In this document: positions 8,556 through 16,322 of the stretch, in pieces | Position numbering within the stretch: the stretch's first letter is position 1 | Layout of the letters: each line of letters starts with the position of its first letter | Assembly: GCA_034189325.1 (NCBI GenBank) | Contig: JAXHUM010000071.1 | Coordinates: 1 to 29,266, forward strand | DNA from: JAXHUM01 sp034189325 | GTDB lineage: Bacteria; Desulfobacterota; DSM-4660; Desulfatiglandales; Desulfatiglandaceae | DNA length: 29,266 nt | Direction: 5' to 3' | Translations under genes and position numbers: made by a program | The notes under the pieces: model-generated | What the model saw: the letters and a program-made list of their open reading frames with translations, nothing else | Database searches by the model: none | What the model was told of the DNA's origin: nothing

Positions 8556-9761
8556 TCAGTCTCTGCCAACAATCGCAAGGCTTACTACATTCGCGCTCGG
8601 CACGCCTCCCAGATTGTGCGTCAGGCCCAGTCGAGCGTTTTTCACCTTCCTCTCCTCAGGGACTCTCTCAAGGATCTGTTCATACATGGCATAGAGCATG
8701 CGCAATCCCGAGGCCCCGATAGGGTGGCCGAAACACTTCAGGCCGCCGTCCACCTGACAGGGAACTTGGCCGTCGAGGTCATAGAACCCATTCATGACGT
8801 CCTCACAGGCCTTGCCCCTTTCAGAGATGTGCAGATCTTCGTAGGTCACCAGTTCTGTGATGGAGAAGCAGTCGTGCAGCTCCATCATGCTGATTTCCTT
8901 TCTCGGATCTTTGACACCTGCCTCTTCATAGGCCTTGAGGCTTGCCCTGGTCGTGGTTTCCAGGTGGGCCCCATCCCAGGTGGAATAGGTGCTCTCTTCT
9001 CCGGAACTCACGGCAATTTGTAGAGCCTTCACCATGACAAAGTCCCCATTTTTCTTCAGGCTTTTTGCAATTTCGGGGGTCGTTACAATAGCCGCTGCCG
9101 CCCCATCACTGACGCCGCAGCAGTCAAAGAGCCCCAGGGGATAGGCGATCATGGGAGCGGCCATGACCTGTTCCTGAGTTACAGCACGACGCAGATGGGC
9201 CTTTGGATTCATAGCTCCGTTTTGATGACTCTTAACGGATACGTGGGCAATGGCCGGCTTGATCGTATCCATAGGCACACCATATTTCGCCGAATAAGCC
9301 CCTGCCAGCTGCGCAAATTGGCCCGGAGCCGTCCAGGTACTGCCCATGAGAAAATTATCAACTCCCATTCCGGCCCCGCCCGGAAGACCGCCATAACCGG
9401 TGTCTTTCAGTTTTTCGACACCTAAGGCGAGGACAATATCATATGCCCCGGCAGCCACGGAGTAACAGGCGGCCCGGAAGGCCTCTGTGGCTGTGGCGCA
9501 ATAGTTTTCCGTCCTGGTGACCGGTATGAAGGGCAACTTCAAGGCCTGGGCCAGAGGAAGGCTGGCCTTTCCCACATTGACTTCATCAAAATGAGTACCC
9601 AGATAGGCTGCCTGTAATTCCTTTTTTTCAATGCCGGCGTCTTGCAGGCATTCAACAAAGGCCTCGACCATAAGATCGTCGGCGCTTGATTCCCACCTTT
9701 CCCCAAATCGGGAGCATCCCATGCCAATAATTGCGACTTTATTATTTATTCCGTCAGCCAT
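8556..9761 (-). CDS. Thiolase A (SCP2/SCPx-type thiolase)
   Basis: A 401-aa thiolase-fold protein of the SCP2-thiolase group. It has the nucleophilic Cys88 (ENYCATATEA), the HDCF motif typical of SCP2 thiolases (His296-Asp-Cys298-Phe), and His346 in CFGHPIGASG. It therefore has a full set of residues for CoA-dependent cleavage, or formation, of a 3-oxoacyl-CoA. The ATG is directly adjacent to the TAA of the HMG-CoA-synthase-like/DUF35 gene, and its ribosome binding site GGAGGTG lies inside that gene, so the two are almost certainly translationally coupled. By analogy with the archaeal thiolase/HMG-CoA synthase/DUF35 complex and with BbsAB, the pair may form one complex. Confidence 0.92.
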   Translation of the reverse strand: MADGINNKVAIIGMGCSRFGERWESSADDLMVEAFVECLQDAGIEKKELQAAYLGTHFDEVNVGKASLPLAQALKLPFIPVTRTENYCATATEAFRAACYSVAAGAYDIVLALGVEKLKDTGYGGLPGGAGMGVDNFLMGSTWTAPGQFAQLAGAYSAKYGVPMDTIKPAIAHVSVKSHQNGAMNPKAHLRRAVTQEQVMAAPMIAYPLGLFDCCGVSDGAAAAIVTTPEIAKSLKKNGDFVMVKALQIAVSSGEESTYSTWDGAHLETTTRASLKAYEEAGVKDPRKEISMMELHDCFSITELVTYEDLHISERGKACEDVMNGFYDLDGQVPCQVDGGLKCFGHPIGASGLRMLYAMYEQILERVPEERKVKNARLGLTHNLGGVPSANVVSLAIVGRD

Positions 9762-11219
9762 TTATTTCACCTCCTTCACGGGTATTGCCTTCCAGAAGTA
9801 TCCTGAGATATCCCTCTTCTCATCAAAATACTTCCTTCTAAAACTCATGGATACCGGCATGCCGACTTCCACCTCTTCAAGTTTGCAATCGGTAAAATCA
9901 AAGAAATACCTGCCTCCTACGTCAAACTGGATCTGACCGTAGATGGCCGGCGGGTTATAGGAGGCGGCCAGTGAGTCCCCTGTGAAGCTGATAATATGAC
10001 CGATTTTATCGGAAAAAAGGAACTCATCCATCTGATCAACAGCCCCGCAATCAGGGTTGGCACAAATGACCTGGGGCGGATACTGGGGTGTTCCGCATTT
10101 CTGGCATTTGGTCCCCCATAGTCCCAGAACAGCCTTCCGCTTTCTCCAGAGAACCGACCATCGGGTCCATAGATCCTCTTCCGACCTCATACCGGCGTCA
10201 GCAGGCAAGATATTGCGCCATACAAGGTACTTCTCATACCTATCCAGCTCCGCCCGGTTGGCGAGACTCCCTGAGATTCCACGGTTGCCGTTCTTATTGT
10301 TAATATCTTCCGTCACTTCAAAATAGAGGGCGTCACATCCGCTTCCGTAACCAACCACCAGAATCTTGTCACCCGGTTTGGCCTCTTCAAGGGCATTGAC
10401 CAACATGACTAGAGGTTGGGCCGTACCGGTTTCCCCGATCTGGCCGAGGAGGTTGTCCTGATCGACCTCCGGTGCGATCCCGAGTATCTTGTCCAGTTTC
10501 TTTCTTTCCGCTCCGTAATGGCAGGGATACACGACCTTGGCGAAGTCTGCTATGTTTAATGAATACTTCTCAAGGAGACCCCTGACGACCTCAGGGATAA
10601 ACTGGTCCAGGCCGAGATCCCTGATCCACCGGTCTTCCCATTGACGGTCGAACTTCGCAGTCTCACCCCGGTAATGATCAACAAAGTCATATGTCGTCGA
10701 ATAAGAACCCTTAAACTCGGCTATCACATTGTCACTGCCTATCACTAACGCAGCGGCGGCATCTCCGAAGATCATCTCCTGGGCTGAAGCAGGTTTCCCC
10801 AACCGGCAATCGGATGAGCATACTACGATGTTGTTGAGTCTCTTGGATTCGGCCCCATCAAGGGCGGAAAGCAGCGCCGTGGTGCCGGCCTTGAGACCAC
10901 CAGTGTAATCCGCCGCCCTGACATGGTCATTCAGCCCTAAAGCAGCCGTTATAATGCCCGCATTGAGCCGCTCCTTGAAAGGCATACTTGTCGAGGCGAA
11001 ATAGAGCGCTTCCACCTTTTCCCGATCCATTCCATTCAAACTGTCGATCGCCGCTGCCACGGCCATGGTGACGCTGTCTTCGTCGAAGTTGGCCACTGCC
11101 TTTTCACCCCTGGCATTGGCAATGTTTCCCTGGTTCATCCACCCCATGGCACCGAAGATTGTTTTCCTGTCAAGTCGGTACCTCGGTACATATCCACCGT
11201 AAGAACATATTCCAACCAT
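9762..11219 (-). CDS. HMG-CoA-synthase-like protein fused to DUF35 Zn-ribbon/OB-fold
   Basis: A 485-aa protein in two parts. Residues 1 to about 310 have the thiolase fold of archaeal-type HMG-CoA synthases (YPCHYG with His234; QEMIFGDAAAALVIG). Residues 345-485 are a DUF35 module with a Cys4 Zn ribbon (C372xxC375, C386xxxxC391) and an OB-fold. The residue expected as acyl-accepting Cys in the KAGT segment is Leu109 (YTGGLKAGT), and the general-acid Glu position is Thr77 (FASTSMP), so normal HMG-CoA synthesis is not expected. I start at 11219, where AAAGGAGGGAG precedes ATG, rather than at 11246. It may be a scaffold, a CoA-binding partner of thiolase A, or an enzyme with other chemistry. Confidence 0.88.
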   Translation of the reverse strand: MVGICSYGGYVPRYRLDRKTIFGAMGWMNQGNIANARGEKAVANFDEDSVTMAVAAAIDSLNGMDREKVEALYFASTSMPFKERLNAGIITAALGLNDHVRAADYTGGLKAGTTALLSALDGAESKRLNNIVVCSSDCRLGKPASAQEMIFGDAAAALVIGSDNVIAEFKGSYSTTYDFVDHYRGETAKFDRQWEDRWIRDLGLDQFIPEVVRGLLEKYSLNIADFAKVVYPCHYGAERKKLDKILGIAPEVDQDNLLGQIGETGTAQPLVMLVNALEEAKPGDKILVVGYGSGCDALYFEVTEDINNKNGNRGISGSLANRAELDRYEKYLVWRNILPADAGMRSEEDLWTRWSVLWRKRKAVLGLWGTKCQKCGTPQYPPQVICANPDCGAVDQMDEFLFSDKIGHIISFTGDSLAASYNPPAIYGQIQFDVGGRYFFDFTDCKLEEVEVGMPVSMSFRRKYFDEKRDISGYFWKAIPVKEVK

Positions 11220-11280
11220 ACTCCCTCCTTTATCGTCTAGGACCATTTTGCTCAGTTTGTGATCATTACAGAACCTAAAT

Positions 11281-11309
11281 TTATTACTCCATTAATAGAC
11301 TACTGTCAA
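11281..11309 (-). promoter_or_regulatory. Possible internal sigma70 promoter
   Basis: In the 115-base gap before the HMG-CoA-synthase-like gene the minus strand carries a perfect TTGACA (11304-11309) and, 17 bases on, TAATAA (11281-11286). The -35 box is perfect but the -10 box matches only three of six consensus bases. It could drive the HMGS/thiolase A pair separately. Confidence 0.3.
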
Positions 11310-11334
11310 GGAACGTTGAACGGGCCTTGGTTTG

Positions 11335-12495
11335 TCAAACAAAGGCGCTAACGCCCAAGGCATCCCGGGCAACAATCATCTTTTGGATTTGGGTTGTTCC
11401 ATCCGGAATGGTGGAGGATCTCGCATCTCTGAAATAGCGCTCCACAGGGTATTCATCTGAAAGCCCGTAGGCCCCGTGAATCTGTATCGCTTTTGAGGTG
11501 ACGTTCACGGCGATTTCAGTGGCGTAATACTTGGCCAGGGAGGATTGTGCGTCACATCGGACCCCTTTGTCCAAAAGCGAGAAGGCGCGGAATGAAAGGA
11601 GTCTTGCGGCCTCGGTTTCGGCGATCATATCCGCCACCATCTCTTGAATCATTTGCATGGCGGCCAGCGGTTTTCCAAACTGGTGCCTTTCCTTTGCATA
11701 GGTGATAGAGGCGTCAATCGCCGCTTGGGCCATCCCTACCGAGTTGATGGCCATGTTGGCCCTGGCCCCTTCAAAGAGCTGAAGGACCTTTTTATGCCCT
11801 TGGCCCGGCTCCACCAGAAGGTTCTCCTTGGGGACCCGGCAATCTTCAAGAAAAAGCTCCGAGGTAGGGAAGGAACGGAGGCCCAATTTGGATAATTCCC
11901 TGGTCTCGTAAGGGGATTCCTCCCGATCCAGCAGGATGTGACAGATTCCAGCTGCTCCGGCCCCCTTCTCGGTCTGGGCCACCAAGATGCACGCGTCTGA
12001 GATCGACCCGTTGGAAATCCAGGTCTTGGTCCCATTGATAACATAATGATCGCCATCCAAGATCGCCATGGTCTCTATCCGGGAAGCATCGGAACCGACA
12101 TTCGGTTCTGTAATGCCGCAACACAGGATTTTTTCACCCGTTACCAAAGATGGGAGGAACCTCTCCTTGAGGGCCGGTGCTCCAACCTCATAGATGACCC
12201 GCGACGAACTCTGGATCAGGATAATCCCGGCCAGTGAGGCATAGGCCCTGGCCAGTTCTTCTTTCAGAATTCCCCAGGTCATAAAATCGGTGCCCGCACC
12301 GCCGGCCTCCTCGGGGATACGTAAACCGAAATATCCCAGGGGGACCAATTTGTCGGTCAGTTCCTTCAGCTTTTTTCGGTCCATGAGCGCCTTGGTTCGA
12401 TCATACTCATCGGCAATAGGTATGATCTCCTTTTCCATCAACTTTCGAGCCATGTCTTTGACCATTTTTTGTTCGTCGGTAAACTCAAAATCCAT
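11335..12495 (-). CDS. Acyl-CoA dehydrogenase with Asp at the catalytic position (ACAD4)
   Basis: A 386-aa ACAD with good flavin motifs: GITEPNVGSD (127-136), KERHQFGKPLAAMQ (about 268-281) and IQIHGAYGLSDEYP near 337-350. The canonical catalytic Glu position is Asp365 (TIPDGTTQIQ), and no Glu occupies the helix-G alternative. ACAD5 shares this IPDGTT signature, so the two form a subfamily within the cluster. A shortened acid could alter the site of proton abstraction, as relocation of the base does in cyclohex-1-ene-1-carboxyl-CoA dehydrogenase, but I cannot assign a substrate. The start ATG has GGAGG upstream. It lies between thiolase B and the HMG-CoA-synthase-like gene. Confidence 0.92.
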   Translation of the reverse strand: MDFEFTDEQKMVKDMARKLMEKEIIPIADEYDRTKALMDRKKLKELTDKLVPLGYFGLRIPEEAGGAGTDFMTWGILKEELARAYASLAGIILIQSSSRVIYEVGAPALKERFLPSLVTGEKILCCGITEPNVGSDASRIETMAILDGDHYVINGTKTWISNGSISDACILVAQTEKGAGAAGICHILLDREESPYETRELSKLGLRSFPTSELFLEDCRVPKENLLVEPGQGHKKVLQLFEGARANMAINSVGMAQAAIDASITYAKERHQFGKPLAAMQMIQEMVADMIAETEAARLLSFRAFSLLDKGVRCDAQSSLAKYYATEIAVNVTSKAIQIHGAYGLSDEYPVERYFRDARSSTIPDGTTQIQKMIVARDALGVSAFV

Positions 12496-12526
12496 TGATT
12501 TGCCTCCACTGAACTAAAATGTCCTC

Positions 12527-12577
12527 AAAAATAGTAATGGGCAAAGAAGCCCTCTACCTAACCTTCCATGCCCATTA
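12527..12577 (-). terminator. Weak terminator-like hairpin after thiolase B
   Basis: Inverted repeat TAATGGGCA / TGCCCATTA (9 bp) with a 25-base loop on the minus strand, followed three bases later by TTTTT. It lies between the thiolase B stop and the ACAD4 start. The long loop and short T-run make it a partial terminator at best. Confidence 0.35.
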
Positions 12578-12594
12578 TCATCAACCAACCAATA

Positions 12595-13740
12595 TTACCT
12601 TGCAAGAATATGGATGCCACAGGCCCCTGCTTCCAGCCCGGCAACGGTCCCTCCCAACATATGAGCCAGACCGATCTTGGCATTGGGGGTCTGTCTTTCA
12701 CCTGCCTGTCCTCTCAGGTGTAAGACAATTTCCGCTATATTCCGAACGCCTGAAGCGCTCAAGGGGTGACCAAGGGCCAACAGTCCGCCGCTGGGATTGA
12801 CGGGGATCTTTCCTCCCACCCATGTCGCCTTGTCCCTGACCAGACCGGTCCCCTCTCCCGGCTTACAGATGCCTAACTCCTCATACCGAAGGATCTCTTC
12901 GCTGGCAAAGGCGTCATGGAGTTCTACGAGATCAATATCTTCAGGCCCCACACCGGCCATCTCATAGGCGGCCTGCGCCGTCTTAACGCCCAGGGGAGAC
13001 AAAGTGATATCCTCCTGGAGATACTTATAGTCGCCGCTCAGGAGGGCCGAACCAATCACCTTGATAGGCTTTGTCGTATGTTTCCTGGCCACATCCATGG
13101 AGCACAGGATTACGGCGGCCGCTCCATCGGTGTTGGGGCAACACTGGAGCAGTGTGATGGGATCACATATCATTCGGGACTCAAGGACCTCTTCGACGGT
13201 GAACTCCTTCCTGTACTGGGCCAATGGATTCAGGCAACCGTGGTGGTGATTCTTCACCGATATCATGGCAAAATCTTCCAGGGTTGTTCCATGTTGATAC
13301 ATCTGCCTGTTGGCCAAAATAGCAAACAGTCCGGGCATGGTCAGCCCGAGCTGGCCTTCCAGGTCCTCCTTGGCCGGAGGGATTAACCGACCTGCTATGG
13401 GACTGGTCGTCATTGATTCAACACCGACGGCTATCCCGATATCATATCTATCGTCAGCTATCTCCTTGAAGACCCCCCTAACGGCGGTAGCACCGCCGGA
13501 GCAGGCATTCTCAACGTTGACCATCTCTATGCCCGTTATACCCACTTCCTTGAAAATACTCTGACCGGTAACCATGACATCGTACAGGCGGGAGGTGTAC
13601 CCAACCTGGATCTCTTTGGGGCTTATACCTGCATCCTTGAGAGCCGCCGCAACCGCCTCCCGTCCTAATTCAACGACGCTTTTCTCAGGGAACTTTCCAA
13701 AGGCACTCTGCCCCACACCGATAACTGCTACTTCTCTCAT
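12595..13740 (-). CDS. Thiolase B (BbsB-like, DUF35-partnered)
   Basis: A 381-aa thiolase. The nucleophile Cys80 (VENACSGGATA) and the C-terminal His325 (ALGHPLSASG) are present. The SCP2-thiolase HDCF motif reads HDAF (His275-Asp-Ala277-Phe), so the second catalytic cysteine is missing at that place. It follows a small DUF35 protein by 57 bases, as bbsB accompanies bbsA, whose product is a Zn-finger subunit of the thiolase ending anaerobic toluene beta-oxidation. A heteromeric thiolase is therefore likely. GGAGGATGAG precedes the ATG. The substrate is probably a bulky or branched 3-oxoacyl-CoA, by inference from the family only. Confidence 0.9.
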   Translation of the reverse strand: MREVAVIGVGQSAFGKFPEKSVVELGREAVAAALKDAGISPKEIQVGYTSRLYDVMVTGQSIFKEVGITGIEMVNVENACSGGATAVRGVFKEIADDRYDIGIAVGVESMTTSPIAGRLIPPAKEDLEGQLGLTMPGLFAILANRQMYQHGTTLEDFAMISVKNHHHGCLNPLAQYRKEFTVEEVLESRMICDPITLLQCCPNTDGAAAVILCSMDVARKHTTKPIKVIGSALLSGDYKYLQEDITLSPLGVKTAQAAYEMAGVGPEDIDLVELHDAFASEEILRYEELGICKPGEGTGLVRDKATWVGGKIPVNPSGGLLALGHPLSASGVRNIAEIVLHLRGQAGERQTPNAKIGLAHMLGGTVAGLEAGACGIHILAR

Positions 13741-13797
13741 GACTCATCCTCCATAATATGCGCGCCTTCATTAAATCAAGGTCTTGCGCCCGACCTA

Positions 13798-14190
13798 TCA
13801 GACAGGCATGAATTTATATCCGATGACCTCCTTACCCTCTTCCTGCCATAGTTGTTCAATGACAACCTCCATATCCATGCCAATATGCACCGGCGTATCG
13901 TCCGTTATTTTTAACGGCGCAAAAATCCTGATTCCTTCGGGCATATCAACATAGCCTATGGCATAGGGAGGCTTGAAATGCATCGAGGGCATACGTCCTA
14001 TGGTATAGGCGTAGAGCTTTCCCCGCCCGCTTAGCTGCATCTCCTCCAACTCTTCGCTGGTGCAGGTCAGACAGAGAGACGCTTTCGGGAAAAAAATCTG
14101 ACCGCAGGATTGACATTTATTGGCTACCAGCACATCTCCTCCCGGACTTTTAACAAAGGCACCCTCTCTCACTGGAATCTGTTCCGTCAC
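13798..14190 (-). CDS. DUF35 Zn-ribbon/OB-fold protein (BbsA-like)
   Basis: A 130-aa protein with an N-terminal rubredoxin-like Zn ribbon (C26xxC29, C40xxC43) and a C-terminal OB-fold (roughly 52-125). It is the small partner type found with thiolases and HMG-CoA synthases: BbsA in toluene degradation, and the scaffold in archaeal thiolase/HMG-CoA synthase complexes. The start codon is GTG, chosen because AGGAGGG lies 7-8 bases upstream and no ATG is suitable. It directly precedes thiolase B. The 218-base gap before it contains only a small GGACC/GGTCC hairpin and weak promoter-like boxes. Confidence 0.9.
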   Translation of the reverse strand: MTEQIPVREGAFVKSPGGDVLVANKCQSCGQIFFPKASLCLTCTSEELEEMQLSGRGKLYAYTIGRMPSMHFKPPYAIGYVDMPEGIRIFAPLKITDDTPVHIGMDMEVVIEQLWQEEGKEVIGYKFMPV

Positions 14191-14408
14191 CTTTTTACCC
14201 TCCTTTCAATCGAGTTTATTGACGCGACATCATAAACATAGCAAGGACCACAAAAAGGTCCAAGTCAGTTGTTTTAATGATTTAAAGCTATTGAATCAAG
14301 ATCGCCGCAGACTTAGATATCTTTACAAGAATACATCTTTAGGAGCATTTAACTAAGCAAGTATGAGGAGAGTCTGCATGAGAGTGTCATTTGGCGATAT
14401 AAGTCTCT

Positions 14409-15557
14409 CTAGAAAGCGTTGATGTTCAACCTTTCTCTGGCAACTACCATTTTTTGTATTTCCGTCGTGCCGTCGGGAATGGTTACGGTACGAGCATCGC
14501 GAAAATAACGTGCTACAGGAAACTCGCTGGAAAGACCGTAAGCCCCATGGATCTGAAGCGCGATAGAGGCGACCTTGATAGCACTCTCACAACAAAAATA
14601 TTTGGCAATAGAGGTCTCCCGTGCGGCCCTTACTTTTTGATCGAGCAAATAAAAGGCCCTGTATGCCAGGAATCGAGAGGCATCCGTGAGCGTATCCATT
14701 TCCGCTATCATGTTCTGGATGGTCTGGTGTCCTGAGAGCGGCTTCCCCCACTGTCTTCTCTCTCCCGCATACTTCACCGCGGCCTCCAGTGAAGCCTGTG
14801 AGATTCCCACCGATCCGACAGCCAGAGTGGATCTCCCAGTTTCGAATACCTTAAGGGTCTCTTTAAGGCCCGAGCCCTGGGCCCCCACATGATTCGAAGC
14901 AGGCACCCTACAATCTTCGAAATGGAGCTCACTGGTCGGAGAGGCCTTGAGCCCCAGCTTGTCAAGCTCCCTGGTCCTAAAGGGAGATACCTCTTTTTCG
15001 ACGACCAGGACATTCAAACCGGGCAGGTCCTTGATTTTACAAATACAGAGAACGAAATCAGCCACACTCCCATTGGTTATCCATACCTTGGTCCCGTTCA
15101 AAACGTAGTGGTCCCCCTCTCTGACCGCAGTTGTTTTGATTTCCCTGGGGTTGGAGCCGACATCCGGCTCGGTGATCGCAGCACAGCCGATTTTTTCTCC
15201 GGTGGCGATAGGGAGTACAAATCGTTCGATCATTTCTTGATCTCCTGATTCCATAGCCCACCACGCGGGTCCCGGGTTCACAAGGGCCATAACTCCCAGG
15301 GCGGGCCAAACCCTCCACAGTTCTTCGATCATCAGGCCATGGCTCAGTTGCTCAAGCCCACTACCGCCGTATTCTGTCGGGAAGGGCCCCGAAATGAAGC
15401 CGAACGAAATAATTTTCTTCAAGAGAGAACCTGCTGTTTCTTTATCCATGGGCCCTTTTCTCTCCTGGGCCTCCACATAGGGCTTGATTTCCCTCTCCAT
15501 AAAATTCCGAGTATTTGTCTTTAAGATCCTCTGTTCTTCTGTCAGGGCAAAGTCCAT
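14409..15557 (-). CDS. Acyl-CoA dehydrogenase with Asp at the catalytic position (ACAD5)
   Basis: A 382-aa ACAD, first gene after the main promoter. Flavin motifs are present (AITEPDVGSN at 127-136, GERRQWGKPLSGHQ at about 265-278, LQIHGAYGLSSEFP). As in ACAD4, the base position holds Asp362 (TIPDGTTEIQ) rather than Glu. The two share the RYFRDARxxTIPDGTT stretch, suggesting an old duplication, although ACAD5 differs more in its N-terminal half. GAGGAAATT precedes the ATG. It may act early in the pathway, because it is promoter-proximal and divergent from the transporter/ligase block; this is inference only. Confidence 0.92.
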   Translation of the reverse strand: MDFALTEEQRILKTNTRNFMEREIKPYVEAQERKGPMDKETAGSLLKKIISFGFISGPFPTEYGGSGLEQLSHGLMIEELWRVWPALGVMALVNPGPAWWAMESGDQEMIERFVLPIATGEKIGCAAITEPDVGSNPREIKTTAVREGDHYVLNGTKVWITNGSVADFVLCICKIKDLPGLNVLVVEKEVSPFRTRELDKLGLKASPTSELHFEDCRVPASNHVGAQGSGLKETLKVFETGRSTLAVGSVGISQASLEAAVKYAGERRQWGKPLSGHQTIQNMIAEMDTLTDASRFLAYRAFYLLDQKVRAARETSIAKYFCCESAIKVASIALQIHGAYGLSSEFPVARYFRDARTVTIPDGTTEIQKMVVARERLNINAF

Positions 15558-15659
15558 TTTAATTTCCTCAATTGATGATGGTTAAACGAGATCTTGCTAT
15601 CTCCTCAACACAAGAAAGGCTGTTAGTTGACGGGGGACCCATGATCGTTATTGTCTGCA

Positions 15660-15688
15660 ACTATAAAAGACTTGCCTTTTCATGTCAA
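15660..15688 (-). promoter_or_regulatory. Strong sigma70-type promoter of the catabolic operon
   Basis: On the minus strand TTGACA (15683-15688) is followed after exactly 17 bases by TATAGT (15660-15665): a perfect -35 box and a -10 box with five of six consensus bases. The expected start is near 15653, giving a leader of about 95 bases before the ACAD5 ATG. Confidence 0.8.
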
Positions 15689-15788
15689 TTACGACTTATA
15701 GCGACATCACCCTGTGGCTGAGGTGTGACTTGGCGCGTGACTGTTGAGTCTAAGGTCGTAGCTCGGACGTTGTGAAAATAAAGAAAAG

Positions 15789-15828
15789 GTCTTGATCTGG
15801 ATCGTCGTTGTGATCAAGACACTTTTTT
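15789..15828. terminator. Terminator-like hairpin, possibly bidirectional
   Basis: Perfect 9-bp arms GTCTTGATC / GATCAAGAC with a 14-base loop. On the plus strand TTTTTT follows two bases later. On the minus strand the stem is followed by CTTTTCTTT. It lies upstream of both divergent operons, where no known gene needs a terminator. Confidence 0.55.
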
Positions 15829-16322
15829 CAAAGCGACCCAAGATTTTTATTGCATTTCAAAAAAAGGTACATTAAGTTCTGGCGTAGCTTAACGGAAGTT
15901 TGGATGTAAGCTTATAAAACAGGATCTGAGACACAGCACTGTTTTGCTTTCGCAAATCGCTGAACCTCCTACTCTTCCAGTAATTAAAAGTGCTCTGATC
16001 TGCTTACCAAAACCCTTGAAAATCAGTCCATAACAAATTATTGAAGAATTTCTCGTATGAAGGCCTTTGAAAATACACAACCGTTTTCGTTTAGGGATTA
16101 GTGTTTAGACCTTCAAGGGCTGAAACATTGGTCCATAGAAATCATGTCTCATGACTCATGCTGAATGGTATACAGGAATTCTTGGCCTATCTGTTAAAAA
16201 CGTGACGGAATTTCAGAGACAGGCTTACCTGTAGCCAAGTTCAGACGAAAGAACCTCTTAGCTACCTGTGCCGTGACAAAATGCATGTGCAGTGCTTTTG
16301 TGACGGCTGATTGAGCAATTAA

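Larger units (their letters stand above)
15558..16322. other. 765-bp spacer between divergent operons
   Basis: It separates ACAD5 (minus) from livG (plus). It holds the strong minus-strand promoter at 15660-15688 and a hairpin at 15789-15828 (separate entries). I see no convincing coding frame. The livG side has small repeats (GTGAC followed by GG or AA at 16202, 16273 and 16301; ACAGG/CCTGT around 16219-16232) but no clear sigma70 or sigma54 promoter. The length is unusual for a simple divergent promoter region. Confidence 0.6.

Noticed and set aside
14191..14408. Possible promoters before the DUF35 gene
   Set aside because: Boxes such as TTGATT/TAAAAC at 17-base spacing are only four of six matches each, too weak in AT-rich sequence to list.
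15889..16080. 63-codon minus-strand frame in the divergent spacer
   Set aside because: No recognisable ribosome binding site or domain; odd composition.
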